This document shows positions 35,940-48,299 of a stretch of 64,000 bases of DNA, piece after piece; the stretch's first letter is position 1; the number at the start of each line of letters is the position of its first letter. The position numbers and the translations under genes are program-made. Below the pieces are notes generated by a model. It saw only the letters and a program-made list of their open reading frames with translations, searched no databases and was not told where the DNA came from. The DNA comes from Gnetum montanum (lineage: Eukaryota > Streptophyta > Gnetopsida > Gnetales > Gnetaceae). The stretch covers positions 1,040,585-1,104,584 of the forward strand of contig MNCI01017909.1 in NCBI GenBank assembly GCA_015680685.1, given 5' to 3'.

Positions 35940-36800
35940 AGCATCTTGATGGGTAGGAAAGAAAATAAAAAAATTATGAAATCCCTTCCAATACAAGTAA
36001 GAAAGCTTACTCTTAGACATTGTAGAGAGTTTGCAAAAATTCCTAATAAAAAATTTTTTATTCATTTTATTGATTTTACAAAAGCATATGATTCTATGAT
36101 CCGTACTAAACTATCATTGCTCTTGTTTATAGCAACTCAACGATTGTATGAGGAAGTGATTATTGAAATTACAAATAGCAATTCAAAGAAAAATTTCAAT
36201 TTCAAAAAAAAAATTAGAGTTAAGCAAGGTTGTCCACTTTCTCCAACTCTCTTTGGTATTTTTATTGATGAAATGCATGAATAGTTATGTAATGGGCAAG
36301 ATAGTCATGCTATCAAAATTGGATCCTAAGTAAGAAATCTTCTTTTATATGTAGATGATGCTATCTTGATTTTCACTACTATAGAAGGTATGTAAAATAT
36401 GTTGTGAATTTAGAAACTTATTATTGTTCATATAGTGTTCAAGTGAATGTAGATAAAACCAAATTGATGATTTGGGATACAAGAACTAACTATTATAACT
36501 ATTATTTTAGAGGTATCAATGTGTAAATAGTAGATTCTTTTAAACATTTTGATCTCATTTATATGAACAATTACATGTGAGGGAAATGCATTAAAGAAAA
36601 AATAGTAGGAGATTTTAAGGCTTTGTATGCTTTCAAAAACAAGTGCAAGAATTTAGAACTTTGGGCTTGGAAGGTCATAAAAAAATTTTAAATAATCATC
36701 TATCCTATTGTATTGTATGAATGTGTTATTTGGAAACTTGGACTCAATGCTAAACTTCAGAAAGATATTTGATAAAACTTTATATGTTGGGTAGTTGGTT
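35940..36800 (+). pseudogene. LINE-like RT remnant
   Basis: A 112-codon open stretch (35946-36284) holds HFIDFTKAYDSMI (motif A), then RVKQGCPLSPTLFGIFIDEM (motif B). After a stop, LLYVDDAILIF at about 36342-36372 is motif C, with catalytic YVDD intact. Thumb-like sequence (GKCIKEKIVGDFKALYAF) follows to about 36780. The motif set belongs to a non-LTR RT of the type at 15 and 18.9-19.5 kb. Sequence at 35351-35940 is AT-rich and unassigned but may be its upstream part. Confidence 0.7.
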
Positions 36801-36810
36801 CATGGGGATA

Positions 36811-37755
36811 TGATGACGCATCATTTTGTTAAGTGTATTCTATCATAGATGCTACATCACATTTGTGTTGTAGCATCCCCATCGATGCTTCTTAGTTGGT
36901 TGCTACATCGTAGATACTACATTGCATATGCTACATCATAAATGTGATACCACATCTACTATAACTTAGCTACATTAACACATCCTTCTCAATGCAACCA
37001 AATGAGTTATCACATCCAGATCAACATAGTGTCTACATTACCCACCATGTATTTGGCAGCATTTGGTTAATAGTATAGTTGAACTCTTGTAGTTTGTTTT
37101 TGTAATCTTAGTAAACAGTCAATGATTGCTTGTAGCATGGATTTCAATTAATTGTATGATGTCTTATTCGAGTGGCATTATACCTAGACACATTTTATGA
37201 ATGATAGTAAGATCAAGATTGATTCATATTTATTGCGGTACTTTAACTTAGAACAAATTTACTTTAAATGCAATTTACTTTCTTTATACCTAGTTAATAT
37301 TTGCATTTTCATGCATGTTAATCAATTGGTAGAATAACTGCAACTAGTTTCAAGTATAGACATGTCTTCACTTGGTAATCCCAGTAGCATAATACTTGGT
37401 AATCTCAATAGTGGATATGTGAGTTCAAGACATGTATAGTAAGTTGGGAATAAATATTCATCATCCTTACAATAGTTTAGGATTTAATTTTATTATTACT
37501 TAGGTTAGATAATTAATTTCTATATTATTGATTAGTTTAGCTCAAGGTCCCAATAACACTAATAATCATATGCCTCACTTTAGACTAAATTGTATGTGAT
37601 AAAGCTATTACTAGTCCATGTGGGAAGACAGTGATCTGCGATCAATGCTTAATGATCTAGATACTACAATAGTCCTATCCATGGAATTTGATTGGATCGT
37701 GTGTACACACTTGTAATTCATATGATTGGGCATAGGAGATATTCACCGCTCATCA
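36811..37755 (+). repeat. 5' LTR of an old plus-strand Athila-like element
   Basis: It runs from TGATGACGC to CCGCTCATCA (945 bp) and shares the LTR body read in the + direction. Its U3 carries repeated gctacatc/gatgtagc-type motifs (36840-36990). A primer-site-like sequence and gag follow directly, which gives the orientation. Confidence 0.8.
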
Positions 37756-37756
37756 T

Positions 37757-37774
37757 TGATGTTGTTGCTAGGGA
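37757..37774 (+). other. Degenerate primer binding site (tRNA-Asp-like)
   Basis: TGATGTTGTTGCTAGGGA follows the LTR by one base. It differs from the tRNA-Asp complement at six positions, all transitions, as expected of an old methylated copy. Confidence 0.5.
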
Positions 37775-37887
37775 TAATGCTAGTAATCTAGTTAGTTATA
37801 TTATAAACAATCGCTGTAATAGAATTAATGGCTTATCTTTTAAGAAAAAAATAATATTTTAAGCCTTACACATTATCAAATAGAAAC

Positions 37888-38616
37888 ATGTCTCCTTCAC
37901 GTAGGGCCTATAGTCCATCACATAATGAGAATAAAGGTAGCAGTAATGATAGGATTTATTTTGAAGAGAATTGGAGTGAACCACTACAAGAAAGAGTCTT
38001 GTATGCCCATTTTGACCCTTCTTATCAAAGACTACATTCAACTATCATTGACAATCCTCAAGGGAATAGAAGAAGTCTTAGAATAAGGAGGGCCTCAAGG
38101 CCTAGGACCTCCTCCAAACCTAGAAGAGATAAATTAAGGGATCATAGGGGTAGATATAGAAGCCATGGTAATTCTCCCAGTTCGTCATCTTCCCTCTTCC
38201 TCTTCAACATACAATTTTGATGAAGATGAACATAGGTATGGAGATAGAGATACACTATGGGATCAGGATGAAGATAGAAATGAATATCAAAGATAAGATA
38301 CAAGGTATTAAATGGAGCATAGATGAGATCATTATAATTAGATAAATAGAAATGTAGATTATTACCATGACATGTTTGGTGATAATAAACCCTTTTTGGC
38401 TACTAGAAGCATGATATAGATCATGGAGGCAGTTAGAATACCCCACAGACATCAAAGAAAAAGTTGCATCAAATGGCTTGGTATGAATAACATCCCTAAA
38501 TTTGAGGGAGGCTATAATTCTGATTCACAACATCATTTACAAGCCTTCCATAATGCATGTGCCTTGCAAAATATTAAAAGTAAGTGGCAAAAACTTAAGC
38601 TCTTTCCTAGGACACT
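37888..38616 (+). pseudogene. gag: Gag of the old plus-strand element, part 1 of 3
   Basis: It starts MSPSRRAYSPSHNENK and has the Arg/Ser-rich tract (RRSLRIRRASRPRTSSKPRR, then SSSSSLF), a frameshift near 38200, then MEAVRIPHRHQ, FEGGYNSDSQHHLQAFHNAC and KWQKLKLFPRTL at the Gag-domain start. At 38612-38616 it is interrupted by the 13-kb minus-strand element and resumes at 51774. Confidence 0.8.
38612..38616. repeat. Target-site duplication ACACT (left)
   Basis: Matches 51769-51773. The two flanks join in register with the Gag reading, which confirms the insertion. Confidence 0.85.
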
Positions 38617-39511
38617 TGATGACTGATGAGGTACCCATACATCCAACCATATGAATCACAAAGTGTTCATGCATGATCTAGTTGAATTCTATGGACTTTA
38701 TCATTTTCAGTGCACTAGTCTTCTAGGAAGTGAATCTTGCCTTAAGGTCAATTGTTGTCTTCCCAATTACACTTGTGATATATATTGGTATGGTTAAGTG
38801 TAATTGAGGCATCTGATTTTAATCATTTTGTGTTTTATGGTTTTGGTGTTTAAAGGAAGTTAAAAGTGATTGGATTATCTAATTTAAATTAACTAAGTAA
38901 CTAGCATCTAACTAATCCTAACATAAGCATCCAATCGCACTTTCCATACATGTCTTGAACCCACGTATCCACTACTGGATGACCAAGCACTATGCTACTG
39001 GGCATACCAAGCAATAACGCTACTAGGATTACCAAGTGAATACATGTTATGCTCGAAGTGGTCATACTTATGTGTGTAATCTACCTTGCTTAATTTCTTC
39101 ATTAACTTAATTTCTAGAAAACATTTAATAAATACTTAGGACATTTAACAAATAATTGAGAACATTGAATGCATAAATAATATATTTAATCTATCCAAAG
39201 TGTTACAAGGTTTATCAAAATGCTCATCTTCATTGCCGCACACACTGTTGTGCTTAGGTACAACAATGCTTGAATAAAGATTTATACATTTAATGACTCC
39301 TACTATGGGCACTCGGGAGGAAAATTCTAACTTTCAAATGGAAAAACTACAACAGCTTCATTGCAACTACAATCTTCTATGCCATAAATGCAATAGTTAG
39401 GTGCGTATTTATAGCAAAAAATTGATGCTATGTCAATGAGGCCTTGTTGATGCATGATATGATGCATCAACAAGGCCTCGTCGTCACAGCTAACTGAACT
39501 GTGACTCATCA
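38617..39511 (-). repeat. 3' LTR of the complete element
   Basis: 895 bp from TGATGACTGATGAGG to GTGACTCATCA. The TATA box (reverse complement) is at 39406-39414. The U3 beyond it carries aaggcctcgt/gaggccttgt repeats (39440-39485). It starts with a short extra TGATGAC compared with the other LTR. Confidence 0.85.
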
Positions 39512-39524
39512 TACCCCCACGACT
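39512..39524 (-). promoter_or_regulatory. Polypurine tract
   Basis: The complement reads CGTGGGGGTA immediately before the LTR start TGATGAG, as expected for second-strand priming. Confidence 0.7.
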
Positions 39525-39679
39525 GAATGAAAACTTATCTTCAAATTCTTTTACAAAATTGGGAAGGTACGAGATTATTGACTAAATTTTTGCAAATAAA
39601 ATAAATTGATTGACTTGCCAAAAAATGGAATGCCCAAGTGTACGAATCAACACATTACAAGAAATGACAGTGTTCAGGA

Positions 39680-42489
39680 CACAAAATTGAACACCATGAC
39701 ACAACTCTTCAAAATTGGACAGCATGTTCCTTGATGGCATGAAGTTGGATGGAGAAGATCAAATGGTCCCAAGCGGTGGTGGCTCATGAGGCTCCAAAGT
39801 ACCTTCATCGGCTTCATGCACAGGTAGTGATTGAGGTGGTTGTAGCTGTCTTGCTGTTGTTGCAACTTCAGGAAAGAGGCAGAAAGCATCCAAGAGTGCT
39901 TTCATTTTCTCCTCCTTACTTCTGGGATCATGCATCATCCATATAGCTTTGCCAATGTGGGGAACAGGCACATCTCGAGGACATAGGATTTGTGGAAACA
40001 ACTTTTTTACATTGATGAACCAGGTAGCGAACTGTTTACAGTCAATGTCAAATTCCTTGACTGTGTCCTTCAACTCCTGGTAGTCATTCATCTGTTTGGC
40101 TAGGTTCTTAGTGATTGATCGTTGATCTTTGAACCATGCTCTAAGAACTTTAAGTTTAGCCTTTGCAGTCTCAATCTTCTAATTGGTGTCTTTGTGGTGC
40201 TTGAACTTAGCCTTGTATAATAGATATGAGCTAGCCACTTACTTTTCTAACTCTGACCACAGCCGTCCAGCAGTTAGCATTGCCAAGTTTTCATAACAGA
40301 GATTGGCCAACTGCATATATTCTATCATTTCTTCAATTTGCAACTCCTTCAAGTGGATCTCCACTTTGTTGTAGGCGTCAATCCCATCAATGATGGTTTG
40401 CAAGAAACTTGAGGTCCTCATTCTTCTAGGCAGCAATTTTGATGGTAGACTTCTGATGTAAGGCATACACTTCCTCCATTGACAGATTTCAATTTTCTAT
40501 GACCAATCTCCTCAATTCTATGTTCACCCTAACAAGCTACTCTTGCTATTGATGAATAAATTCTTGCATTTGGTCCTTCTGAGCATTAACATTGTGTAGG
40601 CAATGATTTTGTGTGATCAAGATCTTGTTCTCCTAGTGCATTTGTGTCAAGTCCTTTTGAATTGAATACCTTTTTGCTTCAGCTATCAACTAGTTGAAGA
40701 TGGCCGTTACTGCCTCCTCCTCAGCCTTCTGGAATCATTCTTGAAGCTATTTGAAAGCTTCATCTCTTGTTATTGTTGAGCTGAGGATCACAGGATTTGC
40801 AAGTTGGGCATGTAGTTTGGCAACTTCCACAGCCAAGTGTTGATTTCATTCTTAGGCTGTTTTGAGTTGCCCCTCCAAGATAATGCATTTGTTCCTTGTG
40901 TTCAATAGCTTCAATTAGGTTGCAGTGATGTCTTCTAGAAAATAAAAGATATTCAGAGTCGGTTTCCTAGTTCCCACTAGTCATTCTAGCAATTCTTCAT
41001 GCTGGGCTATGTTTAAATTTCTGCTAATCATGCATACAGATGTCTACACATCTTGAAGTGTAGATACATCTGGTTTAGATGTCGCAGGTGCATTCAGTGC
41101 TTCAATAACATGGTTAGCAACCACTTAAGCTGTTGTTTCCTGCCCTTGGTGCTGCATTACCAAGAGAGTTTCCTCTTCATCTTCCTCCAAATGCACTAAG
41201 AAAGTTGTGGCATTCCTAGATATTTCTTGAAATAAATGATGTTGAGATAAAGACACCATTAGCTCTCGAGTGTTGGGATCTGACCTTGCAGGAAACTACA
41301 TTCATTGGGTAGAGAAGATTAGTCCACTCCTCTCCATCTGGCTAACTGTTTGAGCCACTTCATTCAGGTAACTCATCACTGGTTAGTATATAGATGGATG
41401 TACCCCACTTATTCTTGCACATCATTCTTGTTCACTCAAGAGCTGTTTTTAGATTTTGCATAGACGCTTAATGGCTGCAAGGGCCTTCGGCATTGTTTCC
41501 TAAGTGGGTGGTGGAAGCGGTTGTTCCTCCTCTTGGGTTGTTGTTGGCATCTTATCTTTCATGATCTCAAACCATGATGCCAAAGGAGCATGCCTGATTA
41601 TGTCATTAGAGTAGTGGATGATGCCTGCCATTTTGTAGAATTTCTAGATGAGGCATGGAAAGGGCAGGGTTTTCCTTCCACATTCATTTTCCTTGAAGCA
41701 CTTTTCAATCTCTAAGTACATTAGTTGTGGAAGGCTGACAGGAAATTTCTCGCTTAGAGAAGTGTATGCTTGGGTAGAGAAGGTAGTCACCTTGCTTGGC
41801 CTTACCATTAGATTGAGGTAATAGGTTGAAATTTTGAAATAAATTCGCTCTACCGGTGTGAGAGCACTGTACTCCTTACAGTCAACCTCGTAGCCTCGCT
41901 AGGTCCACTTCCTCTTAGCCTCAGGATTACCTTTTGTGGATAGTTCTGCTAGCTGTGTCCTAGTGTCAAGCAACCCAAGTGCTTGTGTGATAACTTCTAT
42001 TGAGTAGGACACTTGAATATCCTTGATTTTAACAATAGACCCTGGCCTTCTATTACTCCAAAAGAGATGTGTCTCTCTAATGTATCATTCCCCACTAGAT
42101 GTGATTATTGACCAAATGGGAGAGTTTTGTAGCCAAGTCTTGACATCTACTAGAGCTTTCTCAAGGAATGGCCCAAAGTTGATCTCTTGAAGGACTAATT
42201 GTTGGGTTTCTTGGGACTTGATGATGTCTAGGAAGGCTTAAGTCAAAGTGACCTCAAGCCTTGACGCAGATCCAGGCATTCCTCCTCACTGTGATTGTTC
42301 AGTAGGCACTTCTTCTTCTGGAATTTGTTGTATATATTCCACTTTGGGCTTCTCATGAAGAGGTCCCATTGCATGGGTTGCCTCTAGTGGTCCTTAGACT
42401 TATTCTTGTTGGCCCCTTTCAACTTTGGGCCACTTCTCCTGTGGTTGAGAGGGTTCTCCTTCCTGTAGGTGCTTTTGTTTTGGTGCCAT
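39680..42489 (-). pseudogene. Extra post-pol ORF of the Athila-like element
   Basis: From MAPKQKHLQEGEPSQPQ at 42489 one minus-strand frame can be followed, with stops, for roughly 900 codons. The middle (about 42.06-41.65 kb) reads VKIKDIQVSYSIEVITQALG, LTPVERIYFKISTYYLNLM and VSLPQLMYLEIEKC. This pattern resembles the putative plant transposon protein domain found in Athila-type ORFs; the assignment is tentative. The C-terminal half is rich in Glu, Gln, Leu and Lys and looks coiled-coil. I see no clear signal peptide or transmembrane segment that would make it envelope-like. A remnant of the same ORF lies at 721-2532, and the Gag-protease copies at 2.5-6.9 and 59.6-64 kb lack it. Confidence 0.6.
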
Positions 42490-44700
42490 TTGTAATCACA
42501 ATGAGACCATGGGTTAGTTATCATTGTGTAACCTTAAAGCAATTCAAATACATATATCTCTTAAGGATAGTTACACTTGTCTAAGTTTTGATCATGTGAT
42601 TTAATTATTTTAATTATTATCTATTTATTTGTTATCATTAATAAATCATCTCGGAGGTTGTTGGAAGGGTTAATCGTCAAAAAAGATGATGTTTATATGT
42701 TGTTAAGGTTATTAAACCTTTGGGGGAGTTAGAAAAATTTTCAAAAAATTTTATTGATTTTTCATCAAAAACCTTAAGGTTTGTAGCCCCCACGATAAAG
42801 ATCTTACCTCTAGTAAGTGCAGGATCGAAAAATGGAGTGATTTGGACAAACAGTTGGGAAGTTATGGGCTCTGAAAAATTGTAAAAACTCCCTGTGTGTT
42901 ATGAGGAAAATGTCAAAAATTCCTAAGTGCTTGGTGGTATATATATGATGTAAGCACTATGTCAACAAGGCCTTGTCGATGGGGCCTCATTGATGTGGTC
43001 AACTGCATTGACGAGGCCTCGTTGACGAAGCTATGGACTATCATTGACTTTGGTTAAACTTGCAAAATACAAAGAATTTTTGAATGAAATTGGGGTCAAA
43101 TGAAAGCTCAAAAGGCCAAGAACAGTATGAAAACATGAGAAGAGGATGTTAAAGCTCCTAAATTTGAAAGAATGGAGAAAAATTAATTCATAGGATGAAT
43201 GAGATAAAAGGTTAAGGAGTATAGAGTGGAATACCCAATGGAATATGTGAAAGATAGGATTGTGGTAATGTAAAAGGTAAAGAACCTTAACTAAGAAAAC
43301 CAAGAGCTATGCAAGTGGGTCCTCCCCATAGTAGACTCATGCCCTTGTTGCCCTTACATAACCTCAACTAAGGAGTCCGTGGGCCCCATAGTCAATTTAA
43401 TGCTTATGAAAAGTTAAGGACCAACCAAAAATAATCTTCCTAAGAATTCAAACACATCAGACCAAGACATAGAGCATAACATAGAACATGGTAGTGAGGT
43501 GAGTTATGGCAGCATGGCTAGATGATAGAGAAGTTGGAATGGAGTACCAAATTGAGGTCATAAGAAGTCCCTTGTGGAATTTGTGTTTAAAATGACCTGG
43601 GAAGATCCATCCTTAGTCTAGACCAAAACCAGCTGCTTTTAGTGACTTTGCATTGCCACTCTAAGATTGATCCACCCACTTGAGACATAAAAATGCTTCC
43701 ACAAGACAACCACCAGTCCATAAGGAGAAGAAAAGAGAGAAGTAGGAAGTGAGAGAGTGCCTTAGTTAGAGGGAACTTTCAGGCTTAAGTGCATGTCTTT
43801 TTAGTCCCATAACTAGTGCTTGTAGTCCATTTATTTGTCCAAGGAATGTGCCTTGAATTCCCATCATTTTTTTTAAATAGAAATCACACCATGTAAGGAA
43901 TTTTTTTGACTTCCTATCAGTGGTTCGAATGGAACAATAAGAAGTCCATGAAAAACACTCAAGCACTCAAGAAAGTAGAAGAGTACAAAGAGTATTGAGT
44001 CCCCTTGAAGTCACACCTTGTACAAACCATTGAATCCTTCCTAATGTTGGAACAACTAAGGGCACCAATTGATTAAAAGTTTCTTTAATGGAAGGGACCT
44101 CAAATTCCCAAAACAAGGAAAACCATAGAGTTTATTGGATGGGCGGATGCAATGGACTCACTACCTGTTTCATGAAAAATAAACCATGTCAATGTCATCA
44201 GACATTAGAATTCAAAAATAGAAATTAGACATCAACAATCATAACACTAAGCACAAACCATCATTAGTAAATAGCAACAACAGCATTGTGTCCTATGACA
44301 ATAAAGTAATTTTATTAGTAAAAATAAGGAAATATCATACCCGCATCAAAACAAAACAAAGTAAAATATATAAGAAAGTGTAAAATAATTAAGAAATGTT
44401 TAAAGATACTAACAATGATTTAAAATTAGAAAAATTTAAAAGTAAAAAATTTGTAAAATAAATAGTTTATAAAATCATAAAGATGTGGAAAAGAAAAAAG
44501 TAGAAAAACTGAGAAGCCATATTGATGGTTAACACAGATGGCCATCTTGTCCACGACTGAGTTAGAAGGAGGGGATTGAAAAATGAAACGTGGTTGTTCA
44601 TTTGTTGAGGTGGTAGTTGCACTGGCCCATCTTGGTTCTAGGAAAGGACTTACTTGTTGCATGTTGACCAACTACTTTTTATTTGGGCTTTTCGGTTTGT
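42490..44700 (-). other. Non-coding spacer between integrase and the extra ORF
   Basis: No sustained frame. A stretch near 43310-43400 (gtgggtcctcccca, then gactcatgccc) recurs at 61335-61400 and, inverted, at 58870-58930. The piece near 44520-44560 aligns with 62500-62550 and 6820-6880. These shared blocks define the tail of the family. Confidence 0.65.
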
Positions 44701-44799
44701 AGATTAACATGAACCTAGAGGAAAAGGTTTGATCGATTAGATAAGATCCTTTCCATAATGTCTAAAATTTTACCTTTTGGGGTACATGTGTGGGGTTCC

Positions 44800-45760
44800 A
44801 ATAGAGAACCTTATCTCTTAGTTGAAGTTTTACTTTCTTGATTCTAAGGTCATGCCATTTCTTGCTGATGTGCACCTCATTCAAGGATAGGGCCACTAAT
44901 CAATTTTTATCTAACAAATTCAAGTTGATCAATCTTTCTTTTTGTGCTAGAATTCAAGTTGAGAGTGTATGGAGCTCAAATTGAATCGAGAGTGTTGGAA
45001 TTTTTCCATACACCAACTTGTAGGGAGAATAGCCAATAGGAAGTTTTCATGTTGAATGATAAGCCTAGAAGGCATCGTTAAGCTTTGCACTCCAATCTTT
45101 CCTATATTTCCTAATGGTTCGCATTAGTATTTTTGTAATTTCTCAGTTGGTTACCTATGCTTAACCATTGGCTTGGGGGTGATAAGGTGTCGTTAATTTA
45201 TGTTCAACCTCGAAGCATTGCATCAATTTTCTAAAAGTGGCACCTATGAAATGAGTTTCATTATCAGAAATTAGTGAATGTGGATCCCAAACCTATTCAC
45301 AATATTTTGTTGCATGAATCTAGTAGTAGTGAATGATGTACAATCAGTAATGGCTACTACTTCTACCCACTTTGTGTAGTAGTTAACTGCTACTATAATA
45401 TATGCCTTTCCATTGGACATGGATGTGATGGGATCCATGAAGTCAATCCTCCATATGTCAAAAGGTTATAGTGGTTGAATCCACTATTGAGAACCTTCCA
45501 TTTAAGCAATCATCCCCCAATCTCATTGACAACGTTTACAAGACTTGATGAACTGGTGGGCATCCTTGAAAATTATAGGCCAATAGTATTATGCCATCAG
45601 GATTTTTATGGTTGTGCATCTCCTTGCATAGTGGCCTTTGCAAGGCCCTTTGTGAGCATCCTAGAGAACATGCAGTTGGCCTTTGTTAGGGACACATGAA
45701 TGAATCAAGCCATCGGCATACACCCTATAGAAGTATCCATTGATTTCCATGAAGTATTTG
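44800..45760 (-). pseudogene. Integrase region
   Basis: Minus-strand reading near 45.45-45.3 kb gives IDFMDPITSMSNGKAYIIVA, then VNYYTKWVEVVAITDCTS, the start of a retroviral-type integrase core (first catalytic Asp and the YxTKWVE motif of Ty3/Gypsy). Further on come a counterpart of the NGQ block (SQWLSIG near 45.16 kb) and the C-terminal part near 45.05-44.8 kb. The N-terminal zinc-binding region near 45.7-45.5 kb is damaged. Integrase inserts the cDNA into the host chromosome. Confidence 0.7.
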
Positions 45761-45949
45761 GCCCAATGAAGAAATTTTTGTTTCTTTCTAAAATCCAAAT
45801 TTTTTGGCATCTCCTAAGTGAGAAGATAAGTGAAAATGCCATTATACCATGTTGTTTTTATGGGCATTTGTTCACTTATTGCTCTTATATAGAGGATTTC
45901 ATCTAGGAATTAATCAAAGAGTGGGCTCTCCTCCTCTTTATTATCCCAT

Positions 45950-46340
45950 CCTAAGTGAGAGACATGGTTAGTGATCACATTCTCAGTTCCTTTTCCATCT
46001 ACCATCGTGAGATCAAATCCTTGCAAGATCATAAGTCATCGTATGACACGAGGGCTCACCGTCAACTTGTTCATGAGGAAGTGGATTGCATTGTGGTCCG
46101 TGTGCACAAATACTTTGTAATAAATCACATAGTGCTTGAACTTATCTAGAGCGTACACCACTGCCATTAGTTCTTTCTTCATCATGGTGTAATTTAACTA
46201 TGCTCCCACAATGCTTCAGCTCGCACAATGGATACAATATGGGCATTTCTTGTCATCCATATGTGTGAGCATTACTCCCAAAGCATAGTTAGATGTATCT
46301 GTCATGATGTGGAAGGGTCTAGACTAGTCTAGTGCTCATA
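45950..46340 (-). pseudogene. RNase H region of pol
   Basis: It reads MAVVYALDKFKHYVIYYKVF, then VHTDHNAIHFLMNKLTVSPR, the RNase H-like domain that follows RT in Ty3/Gypsy elements (E-L-AVVYAL and the TDH motif). It removes the RNA strand during reverse transcription. A stop lies shortly after. Confidence 0.75.
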
Positions 46341-46399
46341 AGATTGGTGTTTCTATGAGTTTTTCTTTTAATTGTTGGAATGCATGTTCACATTCCTTG

Positions 46400-47240
46400 G
46401 TCCAAATAAAAGGTGCATCTTTCTTTGTGAGCTCTACCAATGGCTTTGCGATCTTACAGAAATTCTTTATGAATCGCTGGTAGTAGCTAGTGTGTCCAAG
46501 GAATGATCTGACATCTTTAACGATTTCTGGTTGGTGTGTTATTTCTCAGATGACTGTTATCTTTTCAGAGTCTACCTCAATCCCTTTTTTTGAAATTTGG
46601 TGCCCTAGTAGAATTCCTTCTTGGACCATGAGATGGCTCTTTTACCAGTTGAGTCACGAGTTTATTTCAACACATATCTTCAATGCTTGCGCTAGGCAGT
46701 CCAAAGCTTGCCCAAATGTAGCTCCATAGATGGAAAAGTCATCCATGAAGACTTCAACACCACTACTGATTTGCTATTGGAAAATACTAAGGACCAGGCA
46801 TTGAAATGTTATAGGGGCATTGCATAGACCAAATGGCACCTTACAATATGCAAAAGTTCCCTAGGAACTTGTGAATGTTGTCTTAGCATGATCTTCTAGT
46901 ATAATTTGGATTTGGTTATAGCCACTATAACCATCCAAGAAGCTATAATAACAATGCCCAAATATGGTGTTCAACACTTGATCCACAAATGGCAAAGGAA
47001 AATGATCTTTAAATGTTTCCATATTCAATAGCCGAAAGTTGATGCAAACATGTCATTTGCCACCTTTCTTTAGCACAATCATGAGTGGGCTAACCCACTC
47101 ACTATTCACAATGGAATAGATTAACCCCACCTTGAGGAGTTGTTCAATTTTCTCTTTGACGATCTACTTCAATTTTGGGGTTAAGTTGCCTCTACGTTTT
47201 CCTTCTAGGCTTCATGGACGGGTCAGTGTAAATGCGATGT
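46400..47240 (-). pseudogene. Reverse transcriptase region of pol
   Basis: Order of motifs on the minus strand: EWVSPLMIVLKKGGK (about 47.1 kb), FPLPFVDQVLNTI, FLDGYSGYNQI (about 46.93 kb), TFAYCKVPFGLCNAP (about 46.83 kb), VFMDDFSIYG (46751-46722, catalytic FMDD intact), then SFLGHTSYYQRFIKNF. FMDDFS(I/V)YG is characteristic of Athila/Tat-type RTs. Several in-frame stops mean no active enzyme. Confidence 0.85.
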
Positions 47241-47599
47241 TGGCATACTCTTGGATCTATTCCTGTTAGCTCTAGATATGACAAAGAAAAGGCTATTGGC
47301 CACTTGTTAATCACCTTTAACATCTTTTCTTTTTATTCAGGAGCAAGTTTTGCATGAATTATGATTGATTTACCATTGTTTAAAAATGCATATTCCATGC
47401 TAGCTAGTAAATTTTTTAGCTCTAGGGGCTCCTACTTAAAGTTATCAAGGATTTTCAACTCTCCCCAATAGGTGTCATCATCTTCATGAGAGAGTTGGAA
47501 ATGAACTTGTTCAATCTTGTCCATTCCTTGAACATAAGCATATGTTAGGCTCTTAGTTGGTTCTATGCATAATGGGCTACTATCTAAGTGAGCTATCAG

Positions 47600-48235
47600 C
47601 CATTAGGTGCCCTTTTGTTTTATGGCTACTACATACAGACACCTTTGAATATTGATTTCTTGTGCATATTGATTCCATGCTTTAATGTATGTACTCTTAA
47701 TGGACCAAATCCTTTGCACACAATTGCACCTATTATCGCTGTATGTTATGCATGGAATACACTTCTTCTCTATCTTGCCTAATTCATTTTCTTTGGATAT
47801 TTCTAAAGATAGATCTCTTATACCCATATGTGCATTGACCGTGCTTAACCAAGCTCTTCCCATAATGATGGGGAAGTCACTTTTGCAGTTGTTCATCTTG
47901 ATCAGTAGAAAATTAGTAGGATAGGACCACCCACAAACTATGGTGACAATGTCCTCTACTAATTTGAGAGGATTAGTAATTGACTGATTTGCTAATTCTA
48001 GAAAAATGTTGCTCTTCTTAAGAGGTGGTAGGTTCTAGGCCTTGTACATGTCATGGGATATGAGATTAACTTCGGAACTAGAGTCAAGAAGAGCCTTGCA
48101 TGGCTCATGTCCATCGATCTGTAAGTAAATGAGTGGACTTCCTGGGTCAGATCTTTTCATGGAAAGATTGCTAGCCTTAATCCAGTTAGAAATAGCATGA
48201 GTTAGCATCACAGTGTAAATTTGAGGTAGCACTTG
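47600..48235 (-). pseudogene. Retropepsin region with altered active site
   Basis: It reads TVMLTHAISNWIKASNL, then ALLDSSSEVNLIS (about 48095-48055) and FPIIMGRAWLSTVNAHMGIR (47880-47820). The catalytic DSG triplet is DSS here, which should abolish proteolysis. A frameshift or stop near 48030 separates the two halves. Confidence 0.75.
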
Positions 48236-48299
48236 GTTTGAAGGGCACTCGAAGGTGTTTGATGTAGAGGGTAAGGGTGGTGGAGATGTAGGAAAACCA

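Noticed and set aside
36801-36810. Polypurine-like catggggata just before the LTR at 36811, suggesting a 3' LTR
   Set aside because: A primer-site-like sequence and gag follow this LTR on the right and LINE sequence precedes it, so it is a 5' LTR. The purine run is probably chance.
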